From Candidatus Fimenecus excrementigallinarum (GTDB lineage Bacteria; Bacillota; Clostridia; Oscillospirales; Acutalibacteraceae), in assembly GCA_018714805.1 (NCBI GenBank), contig DVMW01000037.1:1-64000 (forward strand): DNA of 64,000 bases, given 5' to 3'. Positions 41,353 to 50,349 of this stretch are shown here, in pieces (position 1 is the first letter of the stretch; each line of letters opens with the position of its first letter). The notes beneath the pieces were generated by a model, which was given only the letters and a program-made list of their open reading frames with translations, was not told the DNA's origin and did not search any database. Both the position numbers and the translations under genes were made by a program.

Positions 41353-42594
41353 TTGAACATTCGGGAAAACATCCGCATCGCCCTTTTCAGCATCCGCACA
41401 AACCTCATGCGCTCGCTTTTGACGATGCTGGGCATTATCATCGGCGTTGCGTCGGTCATCGCGGTCATTACCGTCGGCAACGGCGGGCGCGATTACATCA
41501 TCGGCATGATTCGGGACATGGGCAGCAGCGCCATCACCATCATGGTCAACGCCGCCGAAGCGCAGCCCTCGGACTACATTTCCTCCGAGGACGTCAAGGC
41601 CATTAAGGCGCTCGACACGGTCGAGTACGTCTCGCCCTACGTCATGACGATGGGCTCGATGTCCACAGAGGAAACCGACGCCATCGGCCTGCTGCTCGGC
41701 GGCAACACCGACCTGCGTTACCTGACCGGCGGCGACTGCATTTACGGCCGCTATTTTACCGAAGCGGAATTTGACGCGGGACGCGCGGTGGGCGTCATCG
41801 ACGTGACCTCGGCGCGGCAGCTGTTCGGCCGCTCCAACGTCGTGGGCGAATATGTAAACTTTACGTACAACAACGTCGTCACCCGCGTGCGCATCATCGG
41901 CGTGACGGATATGGCGGGCTCGTTCGGGATAGATTCCGAGGAGCTGATGAATTCCATGCAGTCCATGGGCGGCGCGCAGATGAGCAGCGGCATGCTGATG
42001 GTGCCCTACACGCTCTCCGGCCTTATCACGGGGTCCGCGGACCGGTTTGACACCCTGTACATCATGGCGCTGGACGAAAACGACCTGGAAAGCGCGGGCA
42101 ACGCGGCGCTCAACTGTCTGCGCGCGCGGCACAACAACTATGAACGCGACTGCTACACGGTCACGAACATGGCGACCTACATTGACCTGCTGGACACGGT
42201 CATCAACGTCTTTACCATCTTTATCGCGGCAGTCAGCGCCATTTCGCTGCTTGTCGGCGGCATCGGCGTGATGAACATCATGCTCGTTTCCATCACCGAA
42301 CGCACGCGTGAAATTGGCATCCGCAAGGCGCTCGGCGCAAAGACCTCGACGATTCTGTTCCAGTTTTTGACCGAATCCATCATCCTGTGCCTTATCGGCG
42401 GGCTTATCGGCCTGCTGCTGGGCGTTGCCGGCGCGGCGCTCGTGTCGCATCTGATGAACGTCCCGCTGCAGGTGGAAATTTCCACCGTGGCGCTCGCCAT
42501 CGGTTTTTCCACGGCAATCGGCGTTATCTTCGGCGTATATCCCGCGCGCCGGGCCGCCAAAATGCCGCCGATCGAGGCGCTGCGCAGAGAGTAA
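41353..42594 (+). CDS. MacB-type ABC transporter permease
   Basis: The 413-residue protein has an N-terminal helix (about 18-42), a large extracytoplasmic MacB periplasmic-core domain (about 45-275), and three C-terminal helices with the FtsX motif ERTREIGIRKALGAK near residue 315. It should work with the adaptor encoded upstream to export peptides or toxins by mechanotransmission. A TTG at 41353 is the start. There is no ATP-binding subunit in the operon, so it must come from elsewhere or have been lost. A terminator follows directly. Confidence 0.92.
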   Translation: MNIRENIRIALFSIRTNLMRSLLTMLGIIIGVASVIAVITVGNGGRDYIIGMIRDMGSSAITIMVNAAEAQPSDYISSEDVKAIKALDTVEYVSPYVMTMGSMSTEETDAIGLLLGGNTDLRYLTGGDCIYGRYFTEAEFDAGRAVGVIDVTSARQLFGRSNVVGEYVNFTYNNVVTRVRIIGVTDMAGSFGIDSEELMNSMQSMGGAQMSSGMLMVPYTLSGLITGSADRFDTLYIMALDENDLESAGNAALNCLRARHNNYERDCYTVTNMATYIDLLDTVINVFTIFIAAVSAISLLVGGIGVMNIMLVSITERTREIGIRKALGAKTSTILFQFLTESIILCLIGGLIGLLLGVAGAALVSHLMNVPLQVEISTVALAIGFSTAIGVIFGVYPARRAAKMPPIEALRRE

Positions 42595-42617
42595 TCGCAT
42601 ATCCGAACAAAATAATC

Positions 42618-42665
42618 ACGCCGCACCGACAGGCAAAAGCGCATCGGTGCGGCGTTTGTTTTGTC
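42618..42665 (+). terminator. Intrinsic terminator after the permease
   Basis: ACGCCGCACCGA (42618-42629) pairs with TCGGTGCGGCGT (42644-42655), followed by TTGTTTTGTC. Confidence 0.85.
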
Positions 42666-42694
42666 TTGCTGATTTCGGGCAGTTGTGGTATGAT
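42666..42694 (+). promoter_or_regulatory. Promoter of the esterase gene
   Basis: TTGCTG (42666-42671), 17-base spacer, TATGAT (42689-42694). The ATG is 30 bases downstream. Confidence 0.6.
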
Positions 42695-42723
42695 AACAAA
42701 AACGCGAAAAAGGGGCGGAAAAG

Positions 42724-43503
42724 ATGGAAAGCTTTGCGCTGTATGACAAATACGACTGCCGCGTGGAACCCGCGCGCAAAAAGGTCCGGCTGGACGCCTA
42801 CCTGACCGGGAAAGAGGCGCCCGCCGTGCTGATTCTGCCCGGCGGCGCGTACTGCTTTATTTCCGATTCGAACGAAGGCAGGCCCATCGCCGAACGGTTT
42901 GTCGAAAAGGGCTGCAACGCCTTTGTGCTCTGGTACCGCGTCGGCTTTGCGGCGCGCTACCCGGCGCCGCTCAAGGACGTGGCGCGGGCCCTGCAGTTTT
43001 TGCAGCACAACGCCGCAAGATTCGGCGTTGTGCCCGGTAAAATCGCGCTTTTGGGCTTTTCGGCCGGCGGGCACCTGGCGTCGTTTTTCGGCGCGCAGTA
43101 CCCAAGGTTCGAAACGAAATACGAGGACGCAAGCTACCCGCTCAAGCCCGCGGCGCTGGTGCTTGGGTACCCGGTCGTCACCATGGGGCAGCACACGCAC
43201 AAGCTGTCGCGCCGGCGGCTTTTGGGCCTGTTGTCCGGCAAGGCGGAGCAGGACGCCGCTTCGGTCGAAAAGCTGGTGACGCCCGATTACCCGCCAACGT
43301 TTTTGTGGCACGCGCGCGACGACCAATCCGTCGACTGCTGCAACAGCGAAATGCTTGCCGAGGCGCTCGCGCAAAACGGCGTGCGGCACGTTCTGCGCCT
43401 GTACGACCACGGCGGGCACGGCATCGGCCTTGCTAAAGGAAAGGAGCCGGCGGGCTGGTTCGACGAGGCGTTCGCGTTTTTAGAGGGCGTTTTTCCCGGC
43501 TGA
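42724..43503 (+). CDS. Alpha/beta hydrolase, esterase/lipase family
   Basis: The 259-residue protein has the oxyanion motif LPGGAYCF near residue 40, nucleophile Ser113 in GFSAGGH, Asp in WHARDDQSVD near 201 and His in HGGHGIG near 236, all in the order of the BD-FAE/acetyl-esterase group. It probably removes acyl groups from carbohydrate or small-molecule esters in the cytosol, since there is no signal peptide. ATG 42724 is preceded by AAAAGGGG. Its 3' end overlaps the convergent gene by 24 bases. Confidence 0.9.
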   Translation: MESFALYDKYDCRVEPARKKVRLDAYLTGKEAPAVLILPGGAYCFISDSNEGRPIAERFVEKGCNAFVLWYRVGFAARYPAPLKDVARALQFLQHNAARFGVVPGKIALLGFSAGGHLASFFGAQYPRFETKYEDASYPLKPAALVLGYPVVTMGQHTHKLSRRRLLGLLSGKAEQDAASVEKLVTPDYPPTFLWHARDDQSVDCCNSEMLAEALAQNGVRHVLRLYDHGGHGIGLAKGKEPAGWFDEAFAFLEGVFPG

Positions 43504-43902
43504 AGCCCTGCCGTTCGGCGCGCCGAACTGTTTTTGCAAAAGCCGGCAAAGGCCGCAGCCCGGAATGGACAGCAAAAACCAGCACAGGGAAAACCGCGGG
43601 CAAATCTGCCCGTACAAATTAAGCGGCAGGCCGCTGTAATCCCAGACCTGCCAATGCAGCGCCTTGTTGACGACGAGCCCGACGCACAGCTCCAGCGCCG
43701 TAATCAGCAGGCAGCCCATAAAGCACCGGCTTAAAATCGGCCGGCGGCGAAAGCGGTTGTTGACGCAGTACAGCCCCAGAAGCGCCGCGCCGCCGGTGAG
43801 GCCCATGCTCCAATGCGTAAAGCCGCGAAAGAGAATCTCGACAAGGCAGTACGCCGCCGCGCCGAACGAATAGACGCAGACAAATTCCCGAATGCGTTTC
43901 AT
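43480..43902 (-). CDS. Putative ABC-type membrane protein (CmpB-like, PF06541 family)
   Basis: The 140-residue protein has four hydrophobic helices. The region VWDYSGLPLNLYGQICPRFSLCWFLLSIP near residues 85-113 is the signature block of the putative ABC transporter type IV (CmpB-like) family. Its function is not known despite the name, and no ATPase is nearby. Start is ATG 43902 after GGGTGATGGG. It overlaps the esterase gene at the 3' ends and is divergent from mtaB. Confidence 0.75.
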   Translation of the reverse strand: MKRIREFVCVYSFGAAAYCLVEILFRGFTHWSMGLTGGAALLGLYCVNNRFRRRPILSRCFMGCLLITALELCVGLVVNKALHWQVWDYSGLPLNLYGQICPRFSLCWFLLSIPGCGLCRLLQKQFGAPNGRASAGKNAL

Positions 43903-43974
43903 CCCATCACCCGATATAGCTTTTCCGCTTTGCCGCGGGCTATGCGGGCAAAAGCCAAGCGAAAGGCACAAACC

Positions 43975-45264
43975 ATGCACGTCAAATTTTACACCCTCGG
44001 CTGCAAAGTCAACCAATATGAAACGGACGAAATGGCGCAGGCGCTCACCCGCGCCGGCTTTTGCGTGACGGAAAACGACAAAGACGCGCAGGTGTTCGTC
44101 GTCAATTCCTGCTCCGTGACCGCCGAAAGCGACCGGAAAACGCGGCAGACCGTCCGGCGGCTCAAGCGCAATTTCCCCGACAGCACGGTCGTTTTGACCG
44201 GCTGTATGCCGCAGGCGTTCCCCGAAAAGGCAAGGGCGCTCGACGCGGCGGACGTGGTGCTCGGCAACCGCACAAACGGCTGCCTTTTTGAAGCCTTGCA
44301 GGCGTTTTTGCAAACGCGCACGCGCCAGTTCCACGTCGTCGCGCACCGCGCGGGCGAGCCGTTCTGCGGCGGACCCATCGCACACGTGACCGGCCGCACG
44401 CGCGCCAACTTAAAAATCGAGGACGGCTGCGACCGCTTCTGCGCTTACTGCATCATCCCCTACGCGCGCGGGCGGGTGCGCTCCAAGCCCGTGGACGTCA
44501 TCCGCGAGGAAAGCGAAACGCTTGCGCGCGCCGGGTACCGTGAGCTTGTGCTCGTGGGCATCAACCTGTCCGCCTACGGCAAGGATACCGGCGAAAGCTT
44601 TGCCGACGCGGTGGCGGCGGCCGCAAGCCCCGACGCGGTCGCGCGGGTGCGCCTGGGCTCGCTCGAGCCCGACCACCTCACCGACGAACTGCTCCGGCGC
44701 CTTGCAAAAATCCAAAAGCTCTGCGGGCAGTTCCACATCTCCCTGCAAAGCGGCTGCACGCGGACGCTGGAACGCATGAACCGCCACTACACCGCCGACG
44801 AATATGCCGCGCTTTGCACGGCGCTGCGCCAAAGGTTCCCCGGCTGCACGCTGACGACGGACATGATGGTCGGCTTCCCCGGGGAAACGGAAGCCGATTT
44901 CCTGGAAAGCGTCGCGTTTGCACAGCGCATCGGCTTTGAAAAAATACACGTGTTCCCCTATTCCGTGCGCCCGGGAACGCGGGCGGCATCCTTCCCCGGG
45001 CAGCTCGGGAAGGCGGAAAAGGAACGCCGCGCGGCCGTGCTTTTGGAGACGGCCAAGCGGCTGCGCGACCGGTTTTTCGCTTCGCAGGTCGGCAAAACCG
45101 TCGAGGTCCTTTGCGAGCAGAAGGCGCGCGACGGCGCCTGTTTCGGCTACACGGCGAACTATACGCCCGTCCGGTTCACCGGGGGCGCGGCAAAGCCCGG
45201 CGACCTGGTTTCCGTCCGGCTCGACGGCGTCGGGGCGGACTGCTGCGAGGGCGAAGCGCGCTGA
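43975..45264 (+). CDS. mtaB: tRNA (t6A37) methylthiotransferase
   Basis: The 429-residue radical-SAM enzyme converts t6A37 to ms2t6A37 in tRNAs reading ANN codons. The N-terminal MTTase domain supplies one cluster (Cys10, Cys46, Cys77), and the radical-SAM motif CDRFCAYC gives Cys152, Cys156, Cys159. A C-terminal TRAM-like domain occupies about the last 60 residues. The motif GCKVNQYE at the start distinguishes MtaB from MiaB and RimO. ATG 43975 follows AAAGG; the upstream open frame is a shadow. Confidence 0.93.
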   Translation: MHVKFYTLGCKVNQYETDEMAQALTRAGFCVTENDKDAQVFVVNSCSVTAESDRKTRQTVRRLKRNFPDSTVVLTGCMPQAFPEKARALDAADVVLGNRTNGCLFEALQAFLQTRTRQFHVVAHRAGEPFCGGPIAHVTGRTRANLKIEDGCDRFCAYCIIPYARGRVRSKPVDVIREESETLARAGYRELVLVGINLSAYGKDTGESFADAVAAAASPDAVARVRLGSLEPDHLTDELLRRLAKIQKLCGQFHISLQSGCTRTLERMNRHYTADEYAALCTALRQRFPGCTLTTDMMVGFPGETEADFLESVAFAQRIGFEKIHVFPYSVRPGTRAASFPGQLGKAEKERRAAVLLETAKRLRDRFFASQVGKTVEVLCEQKARDGACFGYTANYTPVRFTGGAAKPGDLVSVRLDGVGADCCEGEAR

Positions 45265-45298
45265 CGCGTTTGTTACAAAAAAATTACGCACAAAGCAC

Positions 45299-45345
45299 AA
45301 AAGGCGCTGAATCGTTAAGGGTTTCTTACGATTCGGCGCCTTTCC
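45299..45345 (+). terminator. Intrinsic terminator after mtaB
   Basis: AAAGGCGCTGAATCGT (45299-45314) pairs with ACGATTCGGCGCCTTT (45328-45343) with one mismatch, followed by CC/TT residues. Confidence 0.75.
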
Positions 45346-45374
45346 TTGACCCTCTGGAACGACTGTGCTAACAT
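45346..45374 (+). promoter_or_regulatory. Promoter of the ABC operon
   Basis: TTGACC (45346-45351), 17-base spacer ending TGC, TAACAT (45369-45374). It begins right at the end of the mtaB terminator. Confidence 0.65.
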
Positions 45375-45421
45375 AAAGCCGAAGAAAGGGCGCGGTGCGC
45401 ACCCGAAAAGGAGGTCTTTTT

Positions 45422-46330
45422 ATGATTGAGGTCCGGGACGTGACCAAGCGGTTCGGCGATTTTACCGCGATTGACGGCATTCGCTTCACCGTCGGCGACG
45501 GGTCGCTGTACGGCCTTATCGGCTACAACGGCGCAGGCAAAACGACGCTGCTCAAAACCATTACCGGCGTCTATATGGCGGACGCGGGCGAGGTGCTTTT
45601 GGACGGCGAGAACGCCTTCGACAACGAGCGCATGAAGCAGCATATGTTTTATGTGCCCGACGAAATCTACTTTGGCCCCTATGCGAGCATGGAGAGGATG
45701 GCGAAGTTTTACGCGGGGTATTACCCGGATTTCAGCTTCGACACCTTCCGCGAGCTTGCCGGCGTCTTTTCGCTGGACACGAAAGCGCGCCTGAACGGGT
45801 TTTCCAAGGGGATGCAGCGGCAGGCCGAGGTGGTGCTGGCCTTTGCGACGCAGCCGTCGTTTCTGCTGTTCGACGAGACGTTCGACGGCCTGGACCCCGC
45901 CAAGCGCGCGCTTATCAAAAACCTGATTCACGAATATATGCGCGAACGCAACGCGTCGGTCGTGGTCTCCTCCCACGACCTGCACGAGCTCGAGGGCCTG
46001 TGCGACCACTTCGGCCTTATCAACGGCAAGCGTCTGGCGCTCGACGCTTCCATTTCGGAATTGAGCGAGAACCGCGCGAAATTCCGGCTGGTCTTCCCCG
46101 AAAGCGTGACGCAGGACGACCTGAAAAAGGCGGGACTCGACGTGCGCTCCTTTAAGCCCGACGGCAAGATTCTCACCATCACCGTAAAGGGAAGCGCCGA
46201 AAGCGCCGCCGAAAAGCTGCGCGCGCTCAACCCGGCCATGCTCGAATCGCTGCCGCTGACCTTGGAAGAGGTATTCTTAGACGAAATGGAGGGAACGGAC
46301 TATGACTTCGCAAAAATCTTTTCAAAATAA
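45422..46330 (+). CDS. ABC transporter ATP-binding protein
   Basis: The 302-residue protein has one ATPase domain: Walker A GYNGAGKTTLL near residue 38, Walker B FLLFDETFDGLD near 158, H-loop VVVSSHDLHE near 188. The signature reads GFSKGMQRQ rather than LSGGQ, a variant common in YtrB/BcrA-type systems. The C-terminal 90 residues form the regulatory extension seen in that group. ATG 45422 follows AAAGGAGGT. Its 3' end overlaps the permease gene by 29 bases. Substrate unknown; antibiotic resistance or acetoin-type roles are known in relatives. Confidence 0.93.
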   Translation: MIEVRDVTKRFGDFTAIDGIRFTVGDGSLYGLIGYNGAGKTTLLKTITGVYMADAGEVLLDGENAFDNERMKQHMFYVPDEIYFGPYASMERMAKFYAGYYPDFSFDTFRELAGVFSLDTKARLNGFSKGMQRQAEVVLAFATQPSFLLFDETFDGLDPAKRALIKNLIHEYMRERNASVVVSSHDLHELEGLCDHFGLINGKRLALDASISELSENRAKFRLVFPESVTQDDLKKAGLDVRSFKPDGKILTITVKGSAESAAEKLRALNPAMLESLPLTLEEVFLDEMEGTDYDFAKIFSK

Positions 46331-48776
46331 TTTCGGCTTCGCCTACCGCTCGGGGCTGCGCGACAACGCGCTGTTTGCCGTGCTGCAGACGGCGTTCCTT
46401 GCGCTTTTCTACTGCGCGATGCCTATTTCCGTTTTCCAGACGAAGTTTTCGTCCGACCCGGAAACCGGCGAGCTCGCCCGCATCGACTACAAGACCATTT
46501 ACAGCTTCCTTTTGGGCCCGACGCAGGATATGCTGTCCTTTTTCCGGTATTTCATCCTCCTCGGGCTTTTGGGCTTCGGCATTTTGTTCGGTATTATGGC
46601 GTTCCGCTTCATCACCGGCAAAAAAACAATTAACGTCTACTACAGTCTCGGCATCAAGCGCGCTAAGCTCTTTTCGGCCCGCTATCTTGCGGGGCTGACG
46701 CTTATCGCCGCAGCCGTGCTCGCGCCGCTGCTCGTCACGTTCCTTTTCAATCTCGCCGAGCTCGGGTTCAGCCGTTATCTGCTTTTGGGCGCGCTTTATC
46801 AGGCGCTCGGGCTCTTTACGGTCACCGCCTTTTCCTTTACGCTGACGGCGCTCGTCTTTTCCACCGTCGGCACGGCCTTTGAGGGCGTGCTGTTTTCGGG
46901 GATTTTGCTGCTGACGCCGGAATTTTTGTGCCGCGCGCTTGAGACGCTTATCACGAAGCTCGTGCCCGGCACGCCGCTCGGCGCGAATTTCCAGTCGATG
47001 TACGTGTACAACGGCTTCGATTTGACCGAAAGCCTGGCGCGCGCCTTCCAAAGCTTCAACCCGCTGCGCTTTTTTGCCGACGGGCTTTTCACCTACGCCA
47101 GCGCCGGTCCCAAGGGAGAGCTGACAAGCGTCCAAAACGGCAAGCTGGTCGCCTGGACCGCGCCCTCGTTCCTGCTGCCCGCGCTGTGGCTGCTCGTGAC
47201 GGCGGGGCTGTTTTTCGCCGGGATGTACGCCTATAAGCGCCGCAAGGCGGAGATTGGCGGCTTTATCGGCAAGAACCGCGTGCTCAACTTTGTCGGGACG
47301 TTCCTCATCGGCTTTTTCGGCTTTGTCCTCGCCTTTTCGGTGCTCGAACGCCGGGGCGTTGCGCTCGCGGCGGCGGTCGGTGCCGTCGTGTTCCTCGTCC
47401 TGGTTCTGCTGACGTACCTGCTGCTTCTGCGCAACCTCCGGCTGTTCAAAAAAGCGCTCACGGCGCTGCCGGTGCAGGTCTGCATTGTCGCGTTCCTGTT
47501 TGCCCTGTTTGCGACCGGCTATTTCGGCGCGGCGAACCGCGTGCCCGAGACCGCAGACATCGCCTCCGCTAAAATCACCGCCCTGCAGGCGGACTACTCG
47601 GATGAAGCGGCGGACACCTACTATTTCGGGATGAACGGCTTTGAATCGCCCAACACCCTGCCCGTCGGCCAATACACAAGCGCGCGGGACATCGACTTTG
47701 TACGCGGCATCCACAAGGCGCTGGCAAGCGCGGGGCGGCTGGAGGCGACCGCGCCGAACGCGGACTACAACGGCGTGCGGCCCGTAAGCCTTCGGATTTC
47801 CTATACCATGAAGGACGGCAGCGAGCTTCTGCGCAACTACTACGGCGTGCCGGAGGACGTGCTGCTCGCCTTGCAAAACGCCGTTGAAACCGATTACCGG
47901 CAAAGTGTGCTCGACAAGCTCTTTCGAGACCCCTTAACGCCGGTGGAAAGGCCCAAGGACAACCCGGCCATGGGCGGCAACGTGTCGGAAACGGAGCTGA
48001 CCGCCTACCGGCAGTATCAGTACATTGAGCTTATCCGGGAAACCGGCGACGTGGTGCTCTACGACGCGGCGCTTGCCGGGGAGACGGTGCTGACGCTTAC
48101 AGAAGCCCAGCGCGCCGCGCTGCTCGACGCGCTGTACCGCGACCTGTCCGCAGAGACGCCCGAAAGCCACTACGACGGGCAGACCGTCGGCCTGTTATGC
48201 TTTGAGGACCGCAGCGGCGATAACGGCGCAGAGGAGCAAAACTACGACTGGAAGGGCGAGCCGCTGCCCGAGGGGATGTTCACGGGCAAGGAGGCCCTGG
48301 CGAACGAGCCGGACTTTTACCTGACGGCGGACATGGAAAACACGCTTGCGTTTTTGCGCTCTATCGGTGCGGCGGGCGCGCTGACGCCGCAGCGGCAGCC
48401 CGAAAAAATCTACGGCGTAAAAGTGTCGCAGCTCTTTTCGAGCACGGCGGTCGAGGTCAACCTCGACTACCGGGAGAATTTCGCCTGCGAGTTCCGCGCG
48501 GCAAGCGGGACGAATGCCTATCTTTCGGAGCTGACCGGCTACTTTGTCGCTGAAGCGGACTCGAACACCTTTGACGGCGTTTACTGCGCGGAAGACGACG
48601 CACAGCAAGCGGCGCTGCTGTCCCGTGCGGCGCTGCGCGGCACGCTGGAGCCCGACGACTATATCCTCGTGCTCTATTTCGAAGACGGCCTGCAAAGCAA
48701 GCTGTATGTGCACGCCGAGGATATGCCCGCCGCACAGAAGGCCGCCATTGAAAAGAATCCCACGTTCTGGTATTAA
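46302..48776 (+). CDS. Large ABC transporter permease with big extracytoplasmic domain
   Basis: The 824-residue protein has about nine or ten membrane helices in its first half (with FRFITGKKTINVYYSLGIKRAKLFSARYL as the coupling region near residue 110) and a soluble C-terminal region of about 390 residues after the last helix near 405-425. The soluble part is acidic and matches nothing I recognise; it would lie outside the cell. The ATG at 46302 follows GGAGGG. It pairs with the ATPase above. The size of the outer domain is unusual for a YtrCD-like permease. Confidence 0.8.
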   Translation: MTSQKSFQNNFGFAYRSGLRDNALFAVLQTAFLALFYCAMPISVFQTKFSSDPETGELARIDYKTIYSFLLGPTQDMLSFFRYFILLGLLGFGILFGIMAFRFITGKKTINVYYSLGIKRAKLFSARYLAGLTLIAAAVLAPLLVTFLFNLAELGFSRYLLLGALYQALGLFTVTAFSFTLTALVFSTVGTAFEGVLFSGILLLTPEFLCRALETLITKLVPGTPLGANFQSMYVYNGFDLTESLARAFQSFNPLRFFADGLFTYASAGPKGELTSVQNGKLVAWTAPSFLLPALWLLVTAGLFFAGMYAYKRRKAEIGGFIGKNRVLNFVGTFLIGFFGFVLAFSVLERRGVALAAAVGAVVFLVLVLLTYLLLLRNLRLFKKALTALPVQVCIVAFLFALFATGYFGAANRVPETADIASAKITALQADYSDEAADTYYFGMNGFESPNTLPVGQYTSARDIDFVRGIHKALASAGRLEATAPNADYNGVRPVSLRISYTMKDGSELLRNYYGVPEDVLLALQNAVETDYRQSVLDKLFRDPLTPVERPKDNPAMGGNVSETELTAYRQYQYIELIRETGDVVLYDAALAGETVLTLTEAQRAALLDALYRDLSAETPESHYDGQTVGLLCFEDRSGDNGAEEQNYDWKGEPLPEGMFTGKEALANEPDFYLTADMENTLAFLRSIGAAGALTPQRQPEKIYGVKVSQLFSSTAVEVNLDYRENFACEFRAASGTNAYLSELTGYFVAEADSNTFDGVYCAEDDAQQAALLSRAALRGTLEPDDYILVLYFEDGLQSKLYVHAEDMPAAQKAAIEKNPTFWY

Positions 48777-48798
48777 GTATCACCCGATATACCGAAAA

Positions 48799-48835
48799 AA
48801 CGCCGCCGCCCGGTTCCCCCCCGGACGGCGGCGTT
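48799..48835. terminator. Hairpin between converging genes
   Basis: AACGCCGCCGCCCGG (about 48799-48813) pairs with CCGGACGGCGGCGTT (48821-48835) with one bulge. It follows the permease stop and precedes the transglutaminase-like stop. Confidence 0.65.
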
Positions 48836-48859
48836 GTGCTTTGTTTGCGCGTGCGGCCC

Positions 48860-49639
48860 TTACAGGACGCGCACCGTCGCTTCAATCGTCTGCTTTTGCG
48901 TACCGCCGCCGATAAACAGCCCGCGGTTAATCCCGCAGTCCGCAAAGTCGCGGCCGTGGCTGAGCTTCAAATAGCGCTCGTCCACCAGCTTGTCGTTCGT
49001 GGGGTCCACGCCGACCCAGTACCCGCCGTCGTAGACCTCGGCCCAGGCGTGCGTCTCCCCCGTCCCCTCCTGTATGCCCGCGACGTACCGCGCCGGCACG
49101 CCGAGCGCGCGGCACAGGGCAATGAGGATGTGCGCGTAATCCTGGCAGACGCCGCAGCCAAGCGTGAACGCCTCCTCGGCGGTGGTCGCGACGTTCGTGA
49201 CGCCGCCTTTGTAGACAAACTGCGCGCGCAGCGCCGCCATGAGCCTTTTCGCCGTTTCGACGGGCGCGAGGCCTTCGCACAGCGGCTTCTGCGCTTCGGC
49301 AAGCGCCGCAAGCCGCGCGCCGCAGAACGCCTGCTGCGACGGGTATTTATAAATCCCGTTAAGCGGCTCGGGTTCGCGTGCGGAAAGGTCCAGCTCGGCT
49401 ACACCGTTGACATAAACCGAAAACAGCGTGTGCGGCTCGGTAATGCGGTCGGTCAAAATGCGGTTGCCGAAGCCGTCGGAAGTCTCGGTGAGCACATTGT
49501 GCGGCGAGACCTCCAAAAACAGCTCGCAGATGCGCTGCTGCGGCGAATCCGGCGGCAGGCAGCGCACCGAAAAGCAATGGCGCACCACCGGCGCGGAAAA
49601 TTCGATTTTCATGGAATAGGAAAACTCCACGCGCTGCAT
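48860..49639 (-). CDS. Transglutaminase-like cysteine peptidase family protein
   Basis: The 259-residue protein has an N-terminal beta domain (about 1-125) and a transglutaminase-like core with Cys165 (GCGVCQDYAH), His197 (GETHAWAEV) and Asp212 (VGVDPTN). These enzymes usually cleave or transfer peptide/amide bonds. It ends an operon with an alpha-E protein and a circularly permuted ATP-grasp protein, a grouping proposed from comparative genomics to make or modify a peptide-like product. ATG 49639 follows AAAGGAG. Confidence 0.9.
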   Translation of the reverse strand: MQRVEFSYSMKIEFSAPVVRHCFSVRCLPPDSPQQRICELFLEVSPHNVLTETSDGFGNRILTDRITEPHTLFSVYVNGVAELDLSAREPEPLNGIYKYPSQQAFCGARLAALAEAQKPLCEGLAPVETAKRLMAALRAQFVYKGGVTNVATTAEEAFTLGCGVCQDYAHILIALCRALGVPARYVAGIQEGTGETHAWAEVYDGGYWVGVDPTNDKLVDERYLKLSHGRDFADCGINRGLFIGGGTQKQTIEATVRVL

Positions 49640-49650
49640 ACGCTGCTCCT

Positions 49651-50349
49651 TTATGCGTAATATTCCGGCGGCGTTGTGACAAACAGCCGCGCCAGCTCGT
49701 TTTGGATGGTCGCCTTGTCCGCCTCCAGGTCGTCTTTTTCCAGGATAATTTTCATAAGCGTGTCCACCGCGGACAGGTTGCACGCCACACCGACCTTGTA
49801 CAGCCGGTTTAAAAGGATGCTGAACTCCTTGCGCACAAGCGGCGCCGGCTGGGAAAACCGCGTATAGAGGTCGAGCCGTTCTACGCTGCGGCCGAATTTC
49901 AGAATGTTGCGCGTCGTTTCGGACTCCACATAGTCGTCCGCCGAGCCCCAAAAGGCAAAAATGCAGTCGAATACCTCCTGCAGCTTGAGCATCGGCGCGC
50001 CGCTCTCCTTGCCGCGCTGCATGGCGTTTACCGCAAGCTGGATATAGGACATCGTCTCGCTGCTTAACTCATTGCGCATGACCACGGCGTTGTCGTAGGC
50101 GCACAAAAGCGTGCTGAGCACCGAATTGGGGTTCCCCTCGTCAAACAGGAAATTCGTAATGAAATCGGATTTGTAGCGGTACGTGTTCGGAAGCCCGAGC
50201 TTTTTTAGGAAATCGACATAGGCGGTTTCATCCACGTCTATAAGCACGTCGTAGCACTTCGTAAACATTTTCAGCGTCGTAAAAACCCGCTCGACGTACC
50301 GCCCGAGCCAGAACAGGTTGTCGGTGGATTTTATCGAGATAATACCCAT
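49651..50349 (-). CDS. Alpha-E domain protein (DUF403)
   Basis: The 232-residue, largely helical protein begins with the family hallmark STDNLFWLGRYVERV and is shorter than the usual ~310 residues. Alpha-E proteins are of unknown function and nearly always adjoin circularly permuted ATP-grasp and transglutaminase-like genes, as here. It overlaps the ATP-grasp gene by 19 bases and the transglutaminase gene starts 11 bases after it. Confidence 0.88.
   Translation of the reverse strand: MGIISIKSTDNLFWLGRYVERVFTTLKMFTKCYDVLIDVDETAYVDFLKKLGLPNTYRYKSDFITNFLFDEGNPNSVLSTLLCAYDNAVVMRNELSSETMSYIQLAVNAMQRGKESGAPMLKLQEVFDCIFAFWGSADDYVESETTRNILKFGRSVERLDLYTRFSQPAPLVRKEFSILLNRLYKVGVACNLSAVDTLMKIILEKDDLEADKATIQNELARLFVTTPPEYYA

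Noticed and set aside
46227-47903. 558-residue minus-strand ORF opposite the ABC permease
   Set aside because: Low-complexity Arg/Gln/Glu content and no start signal; antisense shadow.
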